Assembly: GCF_002813775.1 (NCBI RefSeq)
Contig: NZ_CP020370.1
Coordinates: forward strand, 124,001 to 188,000
Direction: 5' to 3'
Source: Candidatus Thiodictyon syntrophicum
GTDB taxonomy: Bacteria; Pseudomonadota; Gammaproteobacteria; Chromatiales; Chromatiaceae
Length of the DNA stretch: 64,000 bases
In this document: positions 25,735 to 33,506 of the stretch, piece after piece
How positions within the stretch are numbered: the first letter of the stretch is position 1
How the letters are laid out: each line of letters opens with the position of its first letter
The notes under the pieces: generated by a model
The model's database searches: none
What the model saw: the letters and a program-made list of their open reading frames with translations, nothing else
What the model was told of the DNA's origin: nothing
Program-made: the position numbers and the translations under genes

Positions 25735-28032
25735 TCACTGCCCCGCCCGCACCCACTGATCCAGCACCCGATGCAACTCCGCCAGGCGCACCGGCTTGGA
25801 GAGATAGTCATCCATCCCGGCCTCAAGACACAGGTCGCGGTCGCCGGACATGGCGTTGGCGGTCATGGCGATCACCGGCAGGCGCGGCCCCCCGGCTTGG
25901 CGCTCGCGCTCGCGCAGGGCGCGGGTGGCCGCGAAGCCATCCATCACCGGCATCTGCACGTCCATCAGCACCAGGTCGTAGGGCCCGGCGGCGATGCGCT
26001 CCAGGGCCGCGGCGCCGTTGTCCGCGACCTCCACGGTCAGCCCCAGTTTGCGCAACATGCCGCAGGCGACCTTTTGATTAACCAGATTGTCCTCCGCCAG
26101 CAGGACCCGGCCGGTGAGCTGGGGCGCGGTGGGTTCGGGCCGCGGGGGGGGCGGCTCCGGGGTGCGCCCGTGGACCAGTTGGAACAGGGCGTCGCGCAGC
26201 AGCGCGAGGCGCACCGGCTTGTTCAGGGCGAGGTCGATCCCCGGCAGGTCCGCCGCGGCGGGTTGACCGGCGGAACTCAGGAGCACCAGCCGGGTGGGGG
26301 CGATGAGCGGGTCCGCCCGGATGGCGCGGGCCAGCGCCAGGCCGTCCATGTCCGGCATCTGCATGTCCAGGATGGCGACCGCGAAGGGCTGCCCGGCGGC
26401 GGCGGCCCGGCGCAGACGCTCCAGGGCCTCGGCGGGGCGGGTGACGCAGGTGTAGTGCACGCCCCAGCCGCGCAGGTAGTGGCCGAGGATCTCCAGGTTG
26501 GTCAGGTGGTCGTCCACCGCCAACATATGCAGCCCGTCGAGCCCGTTCGGCGACGGCGCCGCGCCCGCGTCCGACTGGGGCAGGAAGGGGATGCTGATCA
26601 GGAAGCGCGACCCCTCGCCCAGGGTGCTCTGGACCTCGAGCGTGCCCCCCATCAGCTCGATCAGGTTCTTGCTGATGGTCAGACCGAGCCCGGAACCGCC
26701 GAAGCGGCGGGTGGTGGAGCCGTCGGCCTGCACGAAGGGGCTGAAGAGCCGCGCGCGCTGCTCCGCCGACATACCGATGCCGGTGTCGTTGACGGCGAAG
26801 CACAGGGTCAGGTGCCCCGGGGTCGCCGGCCCTTCGCTCACATGCAGCAGCACCTCCCCCTGCTGGGTGAACTTGACCGCGTTGCCCAGGATGTTGGTGA
26901 GCACCTGGCGCAGGCGCGTCGGGTCCCCCAGGACCCGGGTCTTGACCTGGGGCTCCACGAAGCAGGCCAATTCGAGTTCCCGGGTCTGGGCGCTGGCGCT
27001 GAAGAGCGCCGCCACGTCCTCCGCCAGGAGGCGGGCGTCGAAGGGGATGGCCTCCAGGTCCAGCTTGCCGGCCTCGATCTTGGAGAAGTCCAGGATGTCG
27101 TTGATGACCGTGAGCAGCCCCTCGGCGGAGTTGCGGGCGATCTCCACATAGCCGCGCTGGACGGTGTCCAGGTGCGATTGGCCGAGCATCTCCAGCATCC
27201 CCAGGACGCCGTTCATGGGGGTGCGGATCTCGTGGCTCATGTTGGCGACGAACTGGCTCTTGGCCAGGCTGGCGGACTCCGCCACCTCTTTCGCATGGAT
27301 CAGGGCCTGCTGGGCACTGCGCCGCTCCTCGACCTCGAGCGCCAGTTGGTCATTCAGATCGGCGATCTGGTGCTTCTCCCGGGTCAGGTCGGCCACGAGA
27401 TCCAGATTGGCATGGCCCAGTTCCAGGGAGCGGCGCAGGGTCTCGTGGTAGCGGCCGGCATTGATCCACATGAAGAACCCGAAGAGGATCAACATGAACA
27501 GGAAGGTATAGGCGAGCTGATTGTCCAGGACCGCCAGGTGCACGCCGAAGGGGAGCAAGGCCGTGAGGAGGTAGGCGCGGTAGGCCAGGAGATGGTGGCT
27601 CAGGGTCGGGATGGCGCCGGCCACCATGCCGGAGAGCACGAACCCCAGAAAGACCTGATAGGACAGGTCCCGACCGGGCAGGAGCAGGGTGGCGAGCCCC
27701 CAGGCCATCCCGGTGGCGGCGGCGCCCAGGGTGAAGCGCCGGGTCCAGGCGGCGTCCGCGGCCGCGGCGCGGTCGCGGCGAAAGCGCCTCAGCAGCAGGG
27801 CGCGGGCGGCCAGGATCAGCAGCAACGAGGCGAACCAGGTCCAGACCGCGAGCGGCTCGGCGACAAAGCCCATGGCCGCGGTCACCAGGGCGGCGTTGAC
27901 GGCCGTGAGGACGAGCCCCGGCGGGGCCTGCTCGAACAGCAGACGGGTCAGGTCCGCCTGGACCTGCCGCTCCTGGTCCGCGCCCAGGGTCGGGGACCTG
28001 GTCGGCGCGCTATGGTCGATGGGCTTACGCAT
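25735..28032 (-). CDS. Hybrid histidine kinase with membrane sensor and two receivers
   Basis: 765 residues from the ATG at 28032; an upstream start would add 38 residues of low-complexity, non-conserved sequence. The N-terminus has several membrane spans (about 35-210). A coiled-coil linker (about 215-260) leads to a HisKA domain with the classic FVANMSHEIRTPMNGVLG box, then HATPase (NILGNAVKFTQQGE, DTGIGMS, GGSGLGLTIS) and two receivers (MLAVDDHLTN with LDMQMPDMDG; LLAEDNLVNQ with LMDVQMPVMDG). The plan is BarA/RpfC-like but without a C-terminal Hpt, so an external Hpt is expected. A fragment of the second receiver is duplicated at 23715-23820. It differs from the two kinases at 3.7-14.5 kb in its H-box. 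Confidence 0.9.
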   Translation of the reverse strand: MRKPIDHSAPTRSPTLGADQERQVQADLTRLLFEQAPPGLVLTAVNAALVTAAMGFVAEPLAVWTWFASLLLILAARALLLRRFRRDRAAAADAAWTRRFTLGAAATGMAWGLATLLLPGRDLSYQVFLGFVLSGMVAGAIPTLSHHLLAYRAYLLTALLPFGVHLAVLDNQLAYTFLFMLILFGFFMWINAGRYHETLRRSLELGHANLDLVADLTREKHQIADLNDQLALEVEERRSAQQALIHAKEVAESASLAKSQFVANMSHEIRTPMNGVLGMLEMLGQSHLDTVQRGYVEIARNSAEGLLTVINDILDFSKIEAGKLDLEAIPFDARLLAEDVAALFSASAQTRELELACFVEPQVKTRVLGDPTRLRQVLTNILGNAVKFTQQGEVLLHVSEGPATPGHLTLCFAVNDTGIGMSAEQRARLFSPFVQADGSTTRRFGGSGLGLTISKNLIELMGGTLEVQSTLGEGSRFLISIPFLPQSDAGAAPSPNGLDGLHMLAVDDHLTNLEILGHYLRGWGVHYTCVTRPAEALERLRRAAAAGQPFAVAILDMQMPDMDGLALARAIRADPLIAPTRLVLLSSAGQPAAADLPGIDLALNKPVRLALLRDALFQLVHGRTPEPPPPRPEPTAPQLTGRVLLAEDNLVNQKVACGMLRKLGLTVEVADNGAAALERIAAGPYDLVLMDVQMPVMDGFAATRALRERERQAGGPRLPVIAMTANAMSGDRDLCLEAGMDDYLSKPVRLAELHRVLDQWVRAGQ

Positions 28033-28926
28033 GGCTGAGGTCCGGGGGCTCCCGCAGGGGGCGGCGGTGGACGATGGTCGCACGACCCGGAGCGCGCGCC
28101 CGTTCCCAATCGGCGCGGACTTAGGTCCAGGCCCATTATGTCCCAAGGGTGCGCGTGGTGTCTGCCGACCCGGCCGCGGGTCGCCACGACCGGCTCGCCG
28201 GGCCGCTCCAGACCAAGGGGGAGCACTGAGGGAATTCGGGACTTGAAGGGCGTAGCTCGTCCGCCATCCCGGCCGCCGACAGGCGCAGGCAGATGCGGCA
28301 CGCTCAAGCCCAGTCCCTGGCCCGCAAGGATCTGGCGGGCGACTGTGGATATCGCCAGGTTCCCGCGGGTCGTGCGCGCAGACGCGTCGCGATCAAGCGC
28401 CCCGCACCTGGCATGCACGAATTTCTCCCGCGGCTTTAGTGCATAGGTTACCGTGAAAGTCTGGCGGGGGTCTTGTGGGAGCGGCTTCAGCAGCGCGTAG
28501 GGGTATCGGCTCAAACCACGCCGCTGGATAAAGGTAATCTTCGCCTGAACGCGGTGTTTGGCGTACTAGCCAGATTCGGTCCAGCTCCAGATCCCCCCGC
28601 CTCCAAGCGCCCGATCTCCCGGCCCTGCCCTTGGCGTCGGCGCCCTCTTCCCATCCAGTTCCCCAAGAGCCTAGCCCAGGCCCGTCAACCCGTCAACCTA
28701 CGCGGATAAAATCTCTCTCGATCGGGGGCCGCCACCGGCAGAACGCGCGACGAACCAACCACGCAGGAGCCCGCTGACCGCTGGCGGTACGCGGCGCCGA
28801 ATCGCGCAGGGCCTCAGCGTGGGCCGCAATCGTTGTGTTAGCCACGACCGGTTCCGGAGGTTTCGGCAGAGGACCGAGCCTGTATCATCGCCGCTTGTGT
28901 CTACTCTTCGACCCTCAAGAATCCAC
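28033..28926. other. Gene-poor interval with short repeats
   Basis: No convincing coding frame on either strand. Near 28216-28235 the motif ccagaccaagggggagcact resembles the repeat segments at 30075 and 36798. Near 28471-28496 lies a third copy of the tgtgggagcggcttcag repeat. The last 60 bp before 28927 hold the upstream region of the DUF1186 gene; ctcaagaatccac there is a weak ribosome site. Confidence 0.4.
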
Positions 28927-29850
28927 ATGACCCCCGACGAGATTTTCCAGGCACTCGCCACCGCCGGCCCCGGCCGCTTCCCCCGTGCGGCACTGATCGA
29001 GGCCGTTGAGCAGCGCCAGGCGATCACACCCTTGCTGCTCGGCGAGCTGCGCCGACAACTCGACGCCGGGTTCGCGCCGGCCCTCGCGACCAAGGACTAT
29101 TGGCGTCACCACTTCGCGATCTACCTGCTGGCCTATTTCCGCGAGCCGGCGGCCTATCCGCTATTCGTGCAGATGGGTACCTTGCCGGGTGAGACCTTGT
29201 TCGACGTTATCGGAGATACGGTGACCGAGAACTACGGGCGCCAACTGGCCGCGGTATGCCACGGCGACACGCGCGGCATCGAGCGCCTGATCGAAGACCC
29301 CGCGCTCAACGAGTACGTCCGAACCGCGGCCATCCGTGCGCTGGAACTCCTCTTTGCCATCGGGGAACTGGATCGTGATGGGCTGCGGGAGCGCCTGGGC
29401 CGATTTGCGAGGCCCTGGCTGGACGCGGCGGAGGCTGGGAAGCGGCCTTCCGACGCGACCGCTTGGGTCTGGGCCACCCTGGTCTGGCTTGCGGCCGACA
29501 TCGACGCGCAGGAACTGGTCCCAATGATCCGCCGGGCCTTCGAGCTTCAGCTAGTGGACCCCTGGCTTGCCGGGGGTGCGGAGCGCTTCGAGGCTGCCAT
29601 GGTGGAGCACAGGGACCGCCCGGAGCCTTACAAGCCATCGCCCGGAGTCAGGCTGCCCGGACACCCGGTGGACGAGTTGGGGCATTGGTATTGCTTTCAG
29701 ACCCCAGAGCAGCGTAAGCCTATCGATCCCAAGCGGCGGCCGGTCGTTCGCCAGGTGCCGACGCCGGCGCGGGCGGCCCCGAAGGTGGGCCGCAACGAGC
29801 CTTGTCCTTGCGGCAGCGGCAAGAAATACAAGAAATGCTGCGGGGGCTGA
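28927..29850 (+). CDS. DUF1186 protein with C-terminal SEC-C zinc motif
   Basis: 307 residues from the ATG at 28927. The body is alpha-helical and HEAT-like ([53 protein letters not shown]), matching DUF1186. The C-terminus [19 protein letters not shown] is a textbook SEC-C zinc motif ([13 protein letters not shown]), as in SecA tails, usually a protein-binding module. The function of DUF1186 is not known. Two fragments of this gene occur elsewhere: its middle at 33440-33506 and its first 110 bp at 36541-36652. Confidence 0.85.
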   Translation: MTPDEIFQALATAGPGRFPRAALIEAVEQRQAITPLLLGELRRQLDAGFAPALATKDYWRHHFAIYLLAYFREPAAYPLFVQMGTLPGETLFDVIGDTVTENYGRQLAAVCHGDTRGIERLIEDPALNEYVRTAAIRALELLFAIGELDRDGLRERLGRFARPWLDAAEAGKRPSDATAWVWATLVWLAADIDAQELVPMIRRAFELQLVDPWLAGGAERFEAAMVEHRDRPEPYKPSPGVRLPGHPVDELGHWYCFQTPEQRKPIDPKRRPVVRQVPTPARAAPKVGRNEPCPCGSGKKYKKCCGG

Positions 29851-29935
29851 GAGGCCTGCAATCGTCCAAGTCGCCGGTGTCCGCGGCAGCGTGGCGGATC
29901 GCCCTGCGGGCATCCACCCTGCGGACCGACAGCCC

Positions 29936-30056
29936 TTAAGTTAAGGCGCACTCGCCGACCACGTCGCCTTTGCCTGGAGTCCAAGGCTTCAGCCTTGGCG
30001 CGCTCCAAGGCTGAAGCCTTGGACTTCATGGGCTTGGGCTGCGGCGCTTAACTTAA
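29936..30056. repeat. TTAAGTTAAG-ended palindromic element, copy 1
   Basis: The ends are inverted (ttaagttaaggcgc and gcgcttaacttaa). Inside is a nearly perfect hairpin, tccaaggcttcagccttgg then cgcgct then ccaaggctgaagccttgga. A second copy occupies 36657-36777 with few changes, and half of the inner hairpin recurs near 43460-43483. This looks like a small non-autonomous repeat. Confidence 0.8.
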
Positions 30057-30242
30057 CGGCAGTGACCCGAAGGTCCTGCTCCGGACCAAGGGGGAGCACC
30101 GAGGAAACCGCGAAATTCAACGCCGCCGCGATCACGGCGGGCGGCGCAGCCAAAGGACGATGGGGCCACAGACGCCTGGCCTGCGGTGCGTGCACCCTGT
30201 TCGACGAACATCATCCTTGATATTTCGGCCTCGATCACCGAA
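30057..30242. repeat. Duplicate of 36778-36962 (5' flank of the AAA ATPase gene)
   Basis: The segment starts cggcagtgaccc, runs through tgctccggaccaaggggg and gcgaaattcaacgccgcc, and ends tgatatttcggcctcgatca. The same series lies just before the ATPase start at 36971. Here the similarity stops at about 30242, where a different duplicated segment (from 47552) begins. It is therefore a transplanted 5' flank without its gene. Confidence 0.8.
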
Positions 30243-30435
30243 GGATCGCCTCGGCCGTCAGCGCGATGCGCCCGGTGAGGCGTGCCAGGGCCCGCTCCAC
30301 GTTGGTCCAGGCGGTGTTCTGGGTCAGCGCGGCACCGACCATGACCTCGAAGGGGGTCTGCGCCGGCCACCACCCCTGGGCGCCATAGGCGGCCTCCAGG
30401 GCCGCGTAGACCGCACGGCAGCGCTCGGGATTCAC
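30242..30435 (-). pseudogene. N-terminal fragment of an endonuclease III-like gene
   Basis: The frame encodes the first about 64 residues of the protein at 47056-47745 (MNPERCRAVYAALEAAYG, PFEVMVGAALTQNTAWTNVE, RIALTAEAIL) and then breaks at the duplication junction. The HhH and iron-sulfur parts are absent. It is co-linear with 47552-47745 at a constant offset of 17310 bp. Confidence 0.88.
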
Positions 30436-30471
30436 GGTCCTGGGATGCCCTGTTCGGTCATGACCGCGCCG

Positions 30472-30562
30472 CTATTTGTTCTTGTTGGTCACGCGCATGA
30501 CCCGCTCGACATCTTCGTCCTCGGTGATGGCGCCGTCCTTATTGACATCCCAGAACCGGCAG
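30472..30562 (-). pseudogene. C-terminal fragment of an EF-hand protein gene
   Basis: It encodes CRFWDVNKDGAITEDEDVER plus VMRVTNKNK, the end of the protein at 47782-48075, with one EF-hand loop left. It belongs to the same 321-bp duplicated block as the neighbouring endonuclease fragment. Confidence 0.85.
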
Positions 30563-30868
30563 CCAGTATGTAGTGTGGGATGCCGACCAGGCGCACAACC
30601 CCCTACCAGGTGCCGAGCGCCGCGCAGAAGACCAGGGTCGGCAGCCAAATGCGGGCGGGTGGTGCCATCATTGGCGAAGCGCCGCGCCCATTTGCTCCAG
30701 CGTGGCGTTTTCCCGGTCGACGACACGGAAACGTGGCCGCTTTTTTTCCGAGGATGTTGTCGCGGCGGCTGGGGGCGGCCACCAACCTATTACCCGTCTT
30801 GCGCGAAAAGCCCCGTCGTTCAGGGCGGGGATGGATAGCGCCGGACGGTGGACCCGTCCGACTGCCAT

Positions 30869-31081
30869 TTAGGTTGGAGTCTGTTGCTGTTCGATGTACT
30901 GGCGCACGATAGAAATCGGTGCGCCCCCACAGGAGGCGGCGAAGTAGGAGGGCGACCAGAGGACGCCCTTCCAGTAGCGCCGCTGGATGTCCGGGCGCTC
31001 TTGGCGTAGCAAGCGGCTGGACACGCCCTTGAGGCTGTTCACCAGGGCGGACACCGCCACCTTGGGCGGGTACTCGACCAT
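30869..31081 (-). pseudogene. TnpA (Y1 HUH transposase) C-terminal fragment
   Basis: The 70 residues (VEYPPKVAVSALVNSLKGVS, YWKGVLWSPSYFAASCGG, IVRQYIEQQ) match the C-terminal half of IS200/IS605 TnpA and include the catalytic Tyr in RQYIEQQ. The N-terminal half with the His-hydrophobic-His motif is gone, so it cannot cut DNA. Transposase_17-type identity is clear. Confidence 0.85.
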
Positions 31082-31542
31082 CCCAAGCCCTGCAACAGAC
31101 CCTCAAAGACCTGGAGCGGGCCTATACCAACTTCTTCTCCAAGCGCGCCGACTTCCCACGGTTCAAGAAAAAGGGTCGGTCCGGCGACAGCTTCCGCTAC
31201 CCCCAGGGCTACAAGCTCGACCAGGGTTGGTTCGAGTTCCGTCGGCAACTGGACTACAAGACGGCGTGGAGCGGCGGGCACCTGGTCGCGGTGCCCCCAC
31301 AGAACACCAGCCGGACCTGTCCGTGCTGCGGGCATATCGCCAAGGAGAACCGGCAGACTCAAGCCCGGTTCGCGTGCGTGGAATGCGGTTTCGAGGAAAA
31401 CGCCGATTTGGTCGGCGCGATCAATGTTCTAAGGGCGGGACACGCCCGGTTAGCCTGCGGAGATGCTTCGCTCGTTGGAGCGTCGGCCCAGGAACCCGCC
31501 GAAGCGACTATTCGCGAGCAAGCTTTGCGCGTAGCGCCGTAG
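31081..31542 (+). pseudogene. TnpB with 5' truncation and large internal deletion
   Basis: One continuous frame joins an N-terminal region piece (LQQTLKDLERAYTNFFSKRA, FPRFKKKG, SFRYPQGYKLDQ) directly to the C-terminal part (FEFRRQLDYKTAWSGGHLV, the zinc ribbon TCPCCG with CVECGF, and ENADLVGAINVLRAG with the last RuvC Asp). The RuvC I and II regions that should lie between are deleted, and there is no proper start. It is inactive as an RNA-guided nuclease. Confidence 0.85.
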
Positions 31543-31590
31543 GAATCGCCGTCCTTCAGGTCGGCGAGGATGTCAAAAAACAGCGTATTC

Positions 31591-32562
31591 TCAATGTGGC
31601 GTAGGGATCATCGCAGCGTCCCCCACGGGCAGGGACGGAAGGATATCGAGCAGTGCCTCGACTACCCGAGGATCGAACTGTGTGCCCGCGTTGCCGATGA
31701 ACTCGTGGCGCACGAAGTCGAGTGATTGGGCGCTGCGATAGGTACGGTGCGAGGTCATCGCGTCTAAGCTGTCGGCCGCTTGGATGATGCGGGCGTCCAG
31801 TGAGATCTCCGTACTCTCCAGCCCATCGGGGTAACCGCGGCCGTCGAACCGCTCGTGATGCTGCCGCACCGCCGGCAGGACGTCGGCGAGGAATTGCAGC
31901 GGCGCGAGAATCGCTTCGCCGTCCGCCGGATGCCGACGGAGTAGGGAGACTTCCGCGGCGTCGAGCGGTCCGGGTTTACGCAACACTGCGTCCGGGACGC
32001 CGATCTTGCCGATGTCGTGGAGCCGTCCGGCGATGCGTATCCGTTCCTCGTCTGCGGGTCCCAGGCCAAGTGCCCGGGCCAGCCGTTCTGCCGTCTCCGA
32101 AACGCGACGGGAGTGATTGGCGGTATAGCGGTCTTTCTTGTCGACCGCCTCCGCCAGCGCGGTTATGGTTTCGAGATTGATTTTCCTCAGGTAGCTGGGA
32201 TCCAGGTCGCTGCCGATGACGAAACGGAACACCTGACCGCCGAAGGCTACCAGATCCCCGTGGGCCAGGCGCTCGTTCTCGACGCGCGTGCCGTTCAGGA
32301 AAGTGCCGTTCGCGCTCCCCAGGTCCTGCACATAGTAGCGGTTGTACACAACCAGCAACTTAGCATGTTGGCGCGACACCGTCCGGTCAGGAACAAATAA
32401 ATTCATCCCCTGGTCACGCCCGACGGTGCACTGCGGTGCATCCAGGGCGAACGGCTCGCGGTTGCCCGCCAGCGAGATCAAATGTGCCGTGTGTTTCGGG
32501 TCCTTGAGGCTGTCGATCGGCGGTAAAGGCGCAAAATGGGTCGTGTCGTCGTTGGAAGCCAT
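31591..32562 (-). CDS. FHA domain plus HD-GYP phosphodiesterase
   Basis: 323 residues from the ATG at 32562 (MASNDDTTHF). The FHA domain at about 25-115 has CTVGRDQGMNLFVPDRTVSR and DLGSANGTFLNGTRV, the phosphothreonine-binding core. The HD-GYP domain at about 130-315 has ANHSRRVSETAERLA, the metal motif GRLHDIGKIGVPD and the signature HHERFDGRGYPDGL, and is expected to hydrolyse cyclic-di-GMP. FHA-HD-GYP fusions could link Ser/Thr phosphorylation to cyclic-di-GMP levels; the kinase domain at 18028 is one possible input in this window, by inference only. The stop lies inside the right end of the IS605 remnant. Confidence 0.9.
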   Translation of the reverse strand: MASNDDTTHFAPLPPIDSLKDPKHTAHLISLAGNREPFALDAPQCTVGRDQGMNLFVPDRTVSRQHAKLLVVYNRYYVQDLGSANGTFLNGTRVENERLAHGDLVAFGGQVFRFVIGSDLDPSYLRKINLETITALAEAVDKKDRYTANHSRRVSETAERLARALGLGPADEERIRIAGRLHDIGKIGVPDAVLRKPGPLDAAEVSLLRRHPADGEAILAPLQFLADVLPAVRQHHERFDGRGYPDGLESTEISLDARIIQAADSLDAMTSHRTYRSAQSLDFVRHEFIGNAGTQFDPRVVEALLDILPSLPVGDAAMIPTPH

Positions 32563-32867
32563 GGTCTTGCTCGGCCTGCACCAGTGCGGGTGACGGGACT
32601 CGCGGAGCCGCAAGCCTTCCTTTCCGGTGTGGGGATAGGAAATCCAACTGCTCGGGCACGGCGGCTGGGTTCAGGGCGGGGATCAGGGGAAACGTAGCAT
32701 CGAAGGAGGGTGCTCTGCAAGGGTACAGTGCGAGCCGACGGGGCTCGGCGGGGAGCAAACCGCTGTGTGGGAGGGCGCCGGGCGGGCTTGCCGCGTGGCT
32801 TGGCGCTGCTTTCCGGGGGTTTCACGCCATCCCCCGACCGCCTGCCTCAGCCATCATCCGCGTTGCC

Positions 32868-32952
32868 CGATCCTGGCCGGGCACCTTCCGCGCGGCTAAG
32901 ATCGGGGCCATATCCGGTCTCGGGCGCTTGAATTTCCTATCCGTATCCGTCG
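32868..32952. repeat. Dispersed upstream repeat (GGGCACCTTCCGCGCGGCTA type), copy 1
   Basis: The core ccgggcaccttccgcgcggc, then taagatcggggccatatccg, then tttcctatcc, lies about 60-140 bp upstream of the deleted cbbY copy. Matching copies lie at 35371-35450 (before the other cbbY) and 43573-43650 (before the metallopeptidase gene). A weaker match is at about 44970-45003. The rest of 32563-33010 shows no gene. Confidence 0.75.
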
Positions 32953-33010
32953 GAGCGAAGGACCCCGCTTGGTAAGGCAGTCGTGGGCAAAACGCAATAG
33001 GTGCAATGTT

Positions 33011-33439
33011 ATGGTCGCATTCGCGGCACTCTTGTTCGATGTCGATGGGACCCTGGCCGATACCGAGCGCGACGGTCACCGGCCAGCCTTCAACGCCGCC
33101 TTCGCCGAGGCCGGCCTGGATTGGGACTGGGATGTGGACCTGTACGGCCAACTGCTGGCCGTCACCGGCGGCAAGGAGCGCATGCGCTACTACCTGGAGC
33201 GCTGGCGCCCGGACTGGCGCGGTCCGGCCGATCTCGATGGCTTCATCGCCGGGCCGCATCCCGCTGCGCCCCGGGGTCTTGCGGCTGCTGCGCGAGGCGA
33301 GAGCCGCCGGGGTCCGGCTGGGAATCGCCACGACGACCACCCCGGAGAACGTCACCGCCCTCCTGGCGAACTGCGGTGAGCCCGGGGTCGGCGACTGGTT
33401 CGAGGTGATTGCCGCCGGCGATGTGGTCCCGCAAAAGGT
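33011..33439 (+). pseudogene. cbbY copy inactivated by a 47-bp deletion and truncation
   Basis: It starts like the gene at 35514 ([20 protein letters not shown]) and follows it closely, but lacks the 47 bp corresponding to 35758-35804. The deletion lies between short GGGGC repeats and shifts the frame. After VIAAGDVVPQK the similarity stops and a fragment of the DUF1186 gene follows. The upstream 140 bp are also shared with the other copy, so this is a segmental duplicate. Confidence 0.88.
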
Positions 33440-33506
33440 CCCAATGATCCGCCGAGCCTTTGAACTCCACCTGGTGGACCCCTGCATGGAATCGCTCAGG
33501 CGCTTC
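33440..33506 (+). pseudogene. Internal fragment of the DUF1186 gene
   Basis: The bases encode [16 protein letters not shown], matching [16 protein letters not shown] of the intact gene (around 29523-29570). It is joined in the same frame to the truncated cbbY copy and overlaps the 3' end of the SagB gene on the other strand. Confidence 0.8.

Larger units (their letters stand above)
30808..31600. mobile_element. IS200/IS605-type element, deleted remnant
   Basis: Divergent tnpA (minus) and tnpB (plus) fragments meet at about 31081, where both 5' ends have been lost. The outer ends carry the characteristic hairpin motifs: cccgtcgttcagggcgggga near 30813 and gaatcgccgtccttcaggtc near 31542. The missing HUH half of TnpA and RuvC core of TnpB make it non-autonomous. 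The right end is where an omega/reRNA would be expected in an intact element. Confidence 0.8.

Noticed and set aside
25645-28038. Open frame of about 800 codons opposite the third hybrid kinase
   Set aside because: Shadow of the kinase; low-complexity composition and no start signal or domain.
30603-30868. Short coding-looking frames between the duplicated block and the IS605 remnant
   Set aside because: No start signal, motif or duplicate elsewhere; composition is compatible with chance.
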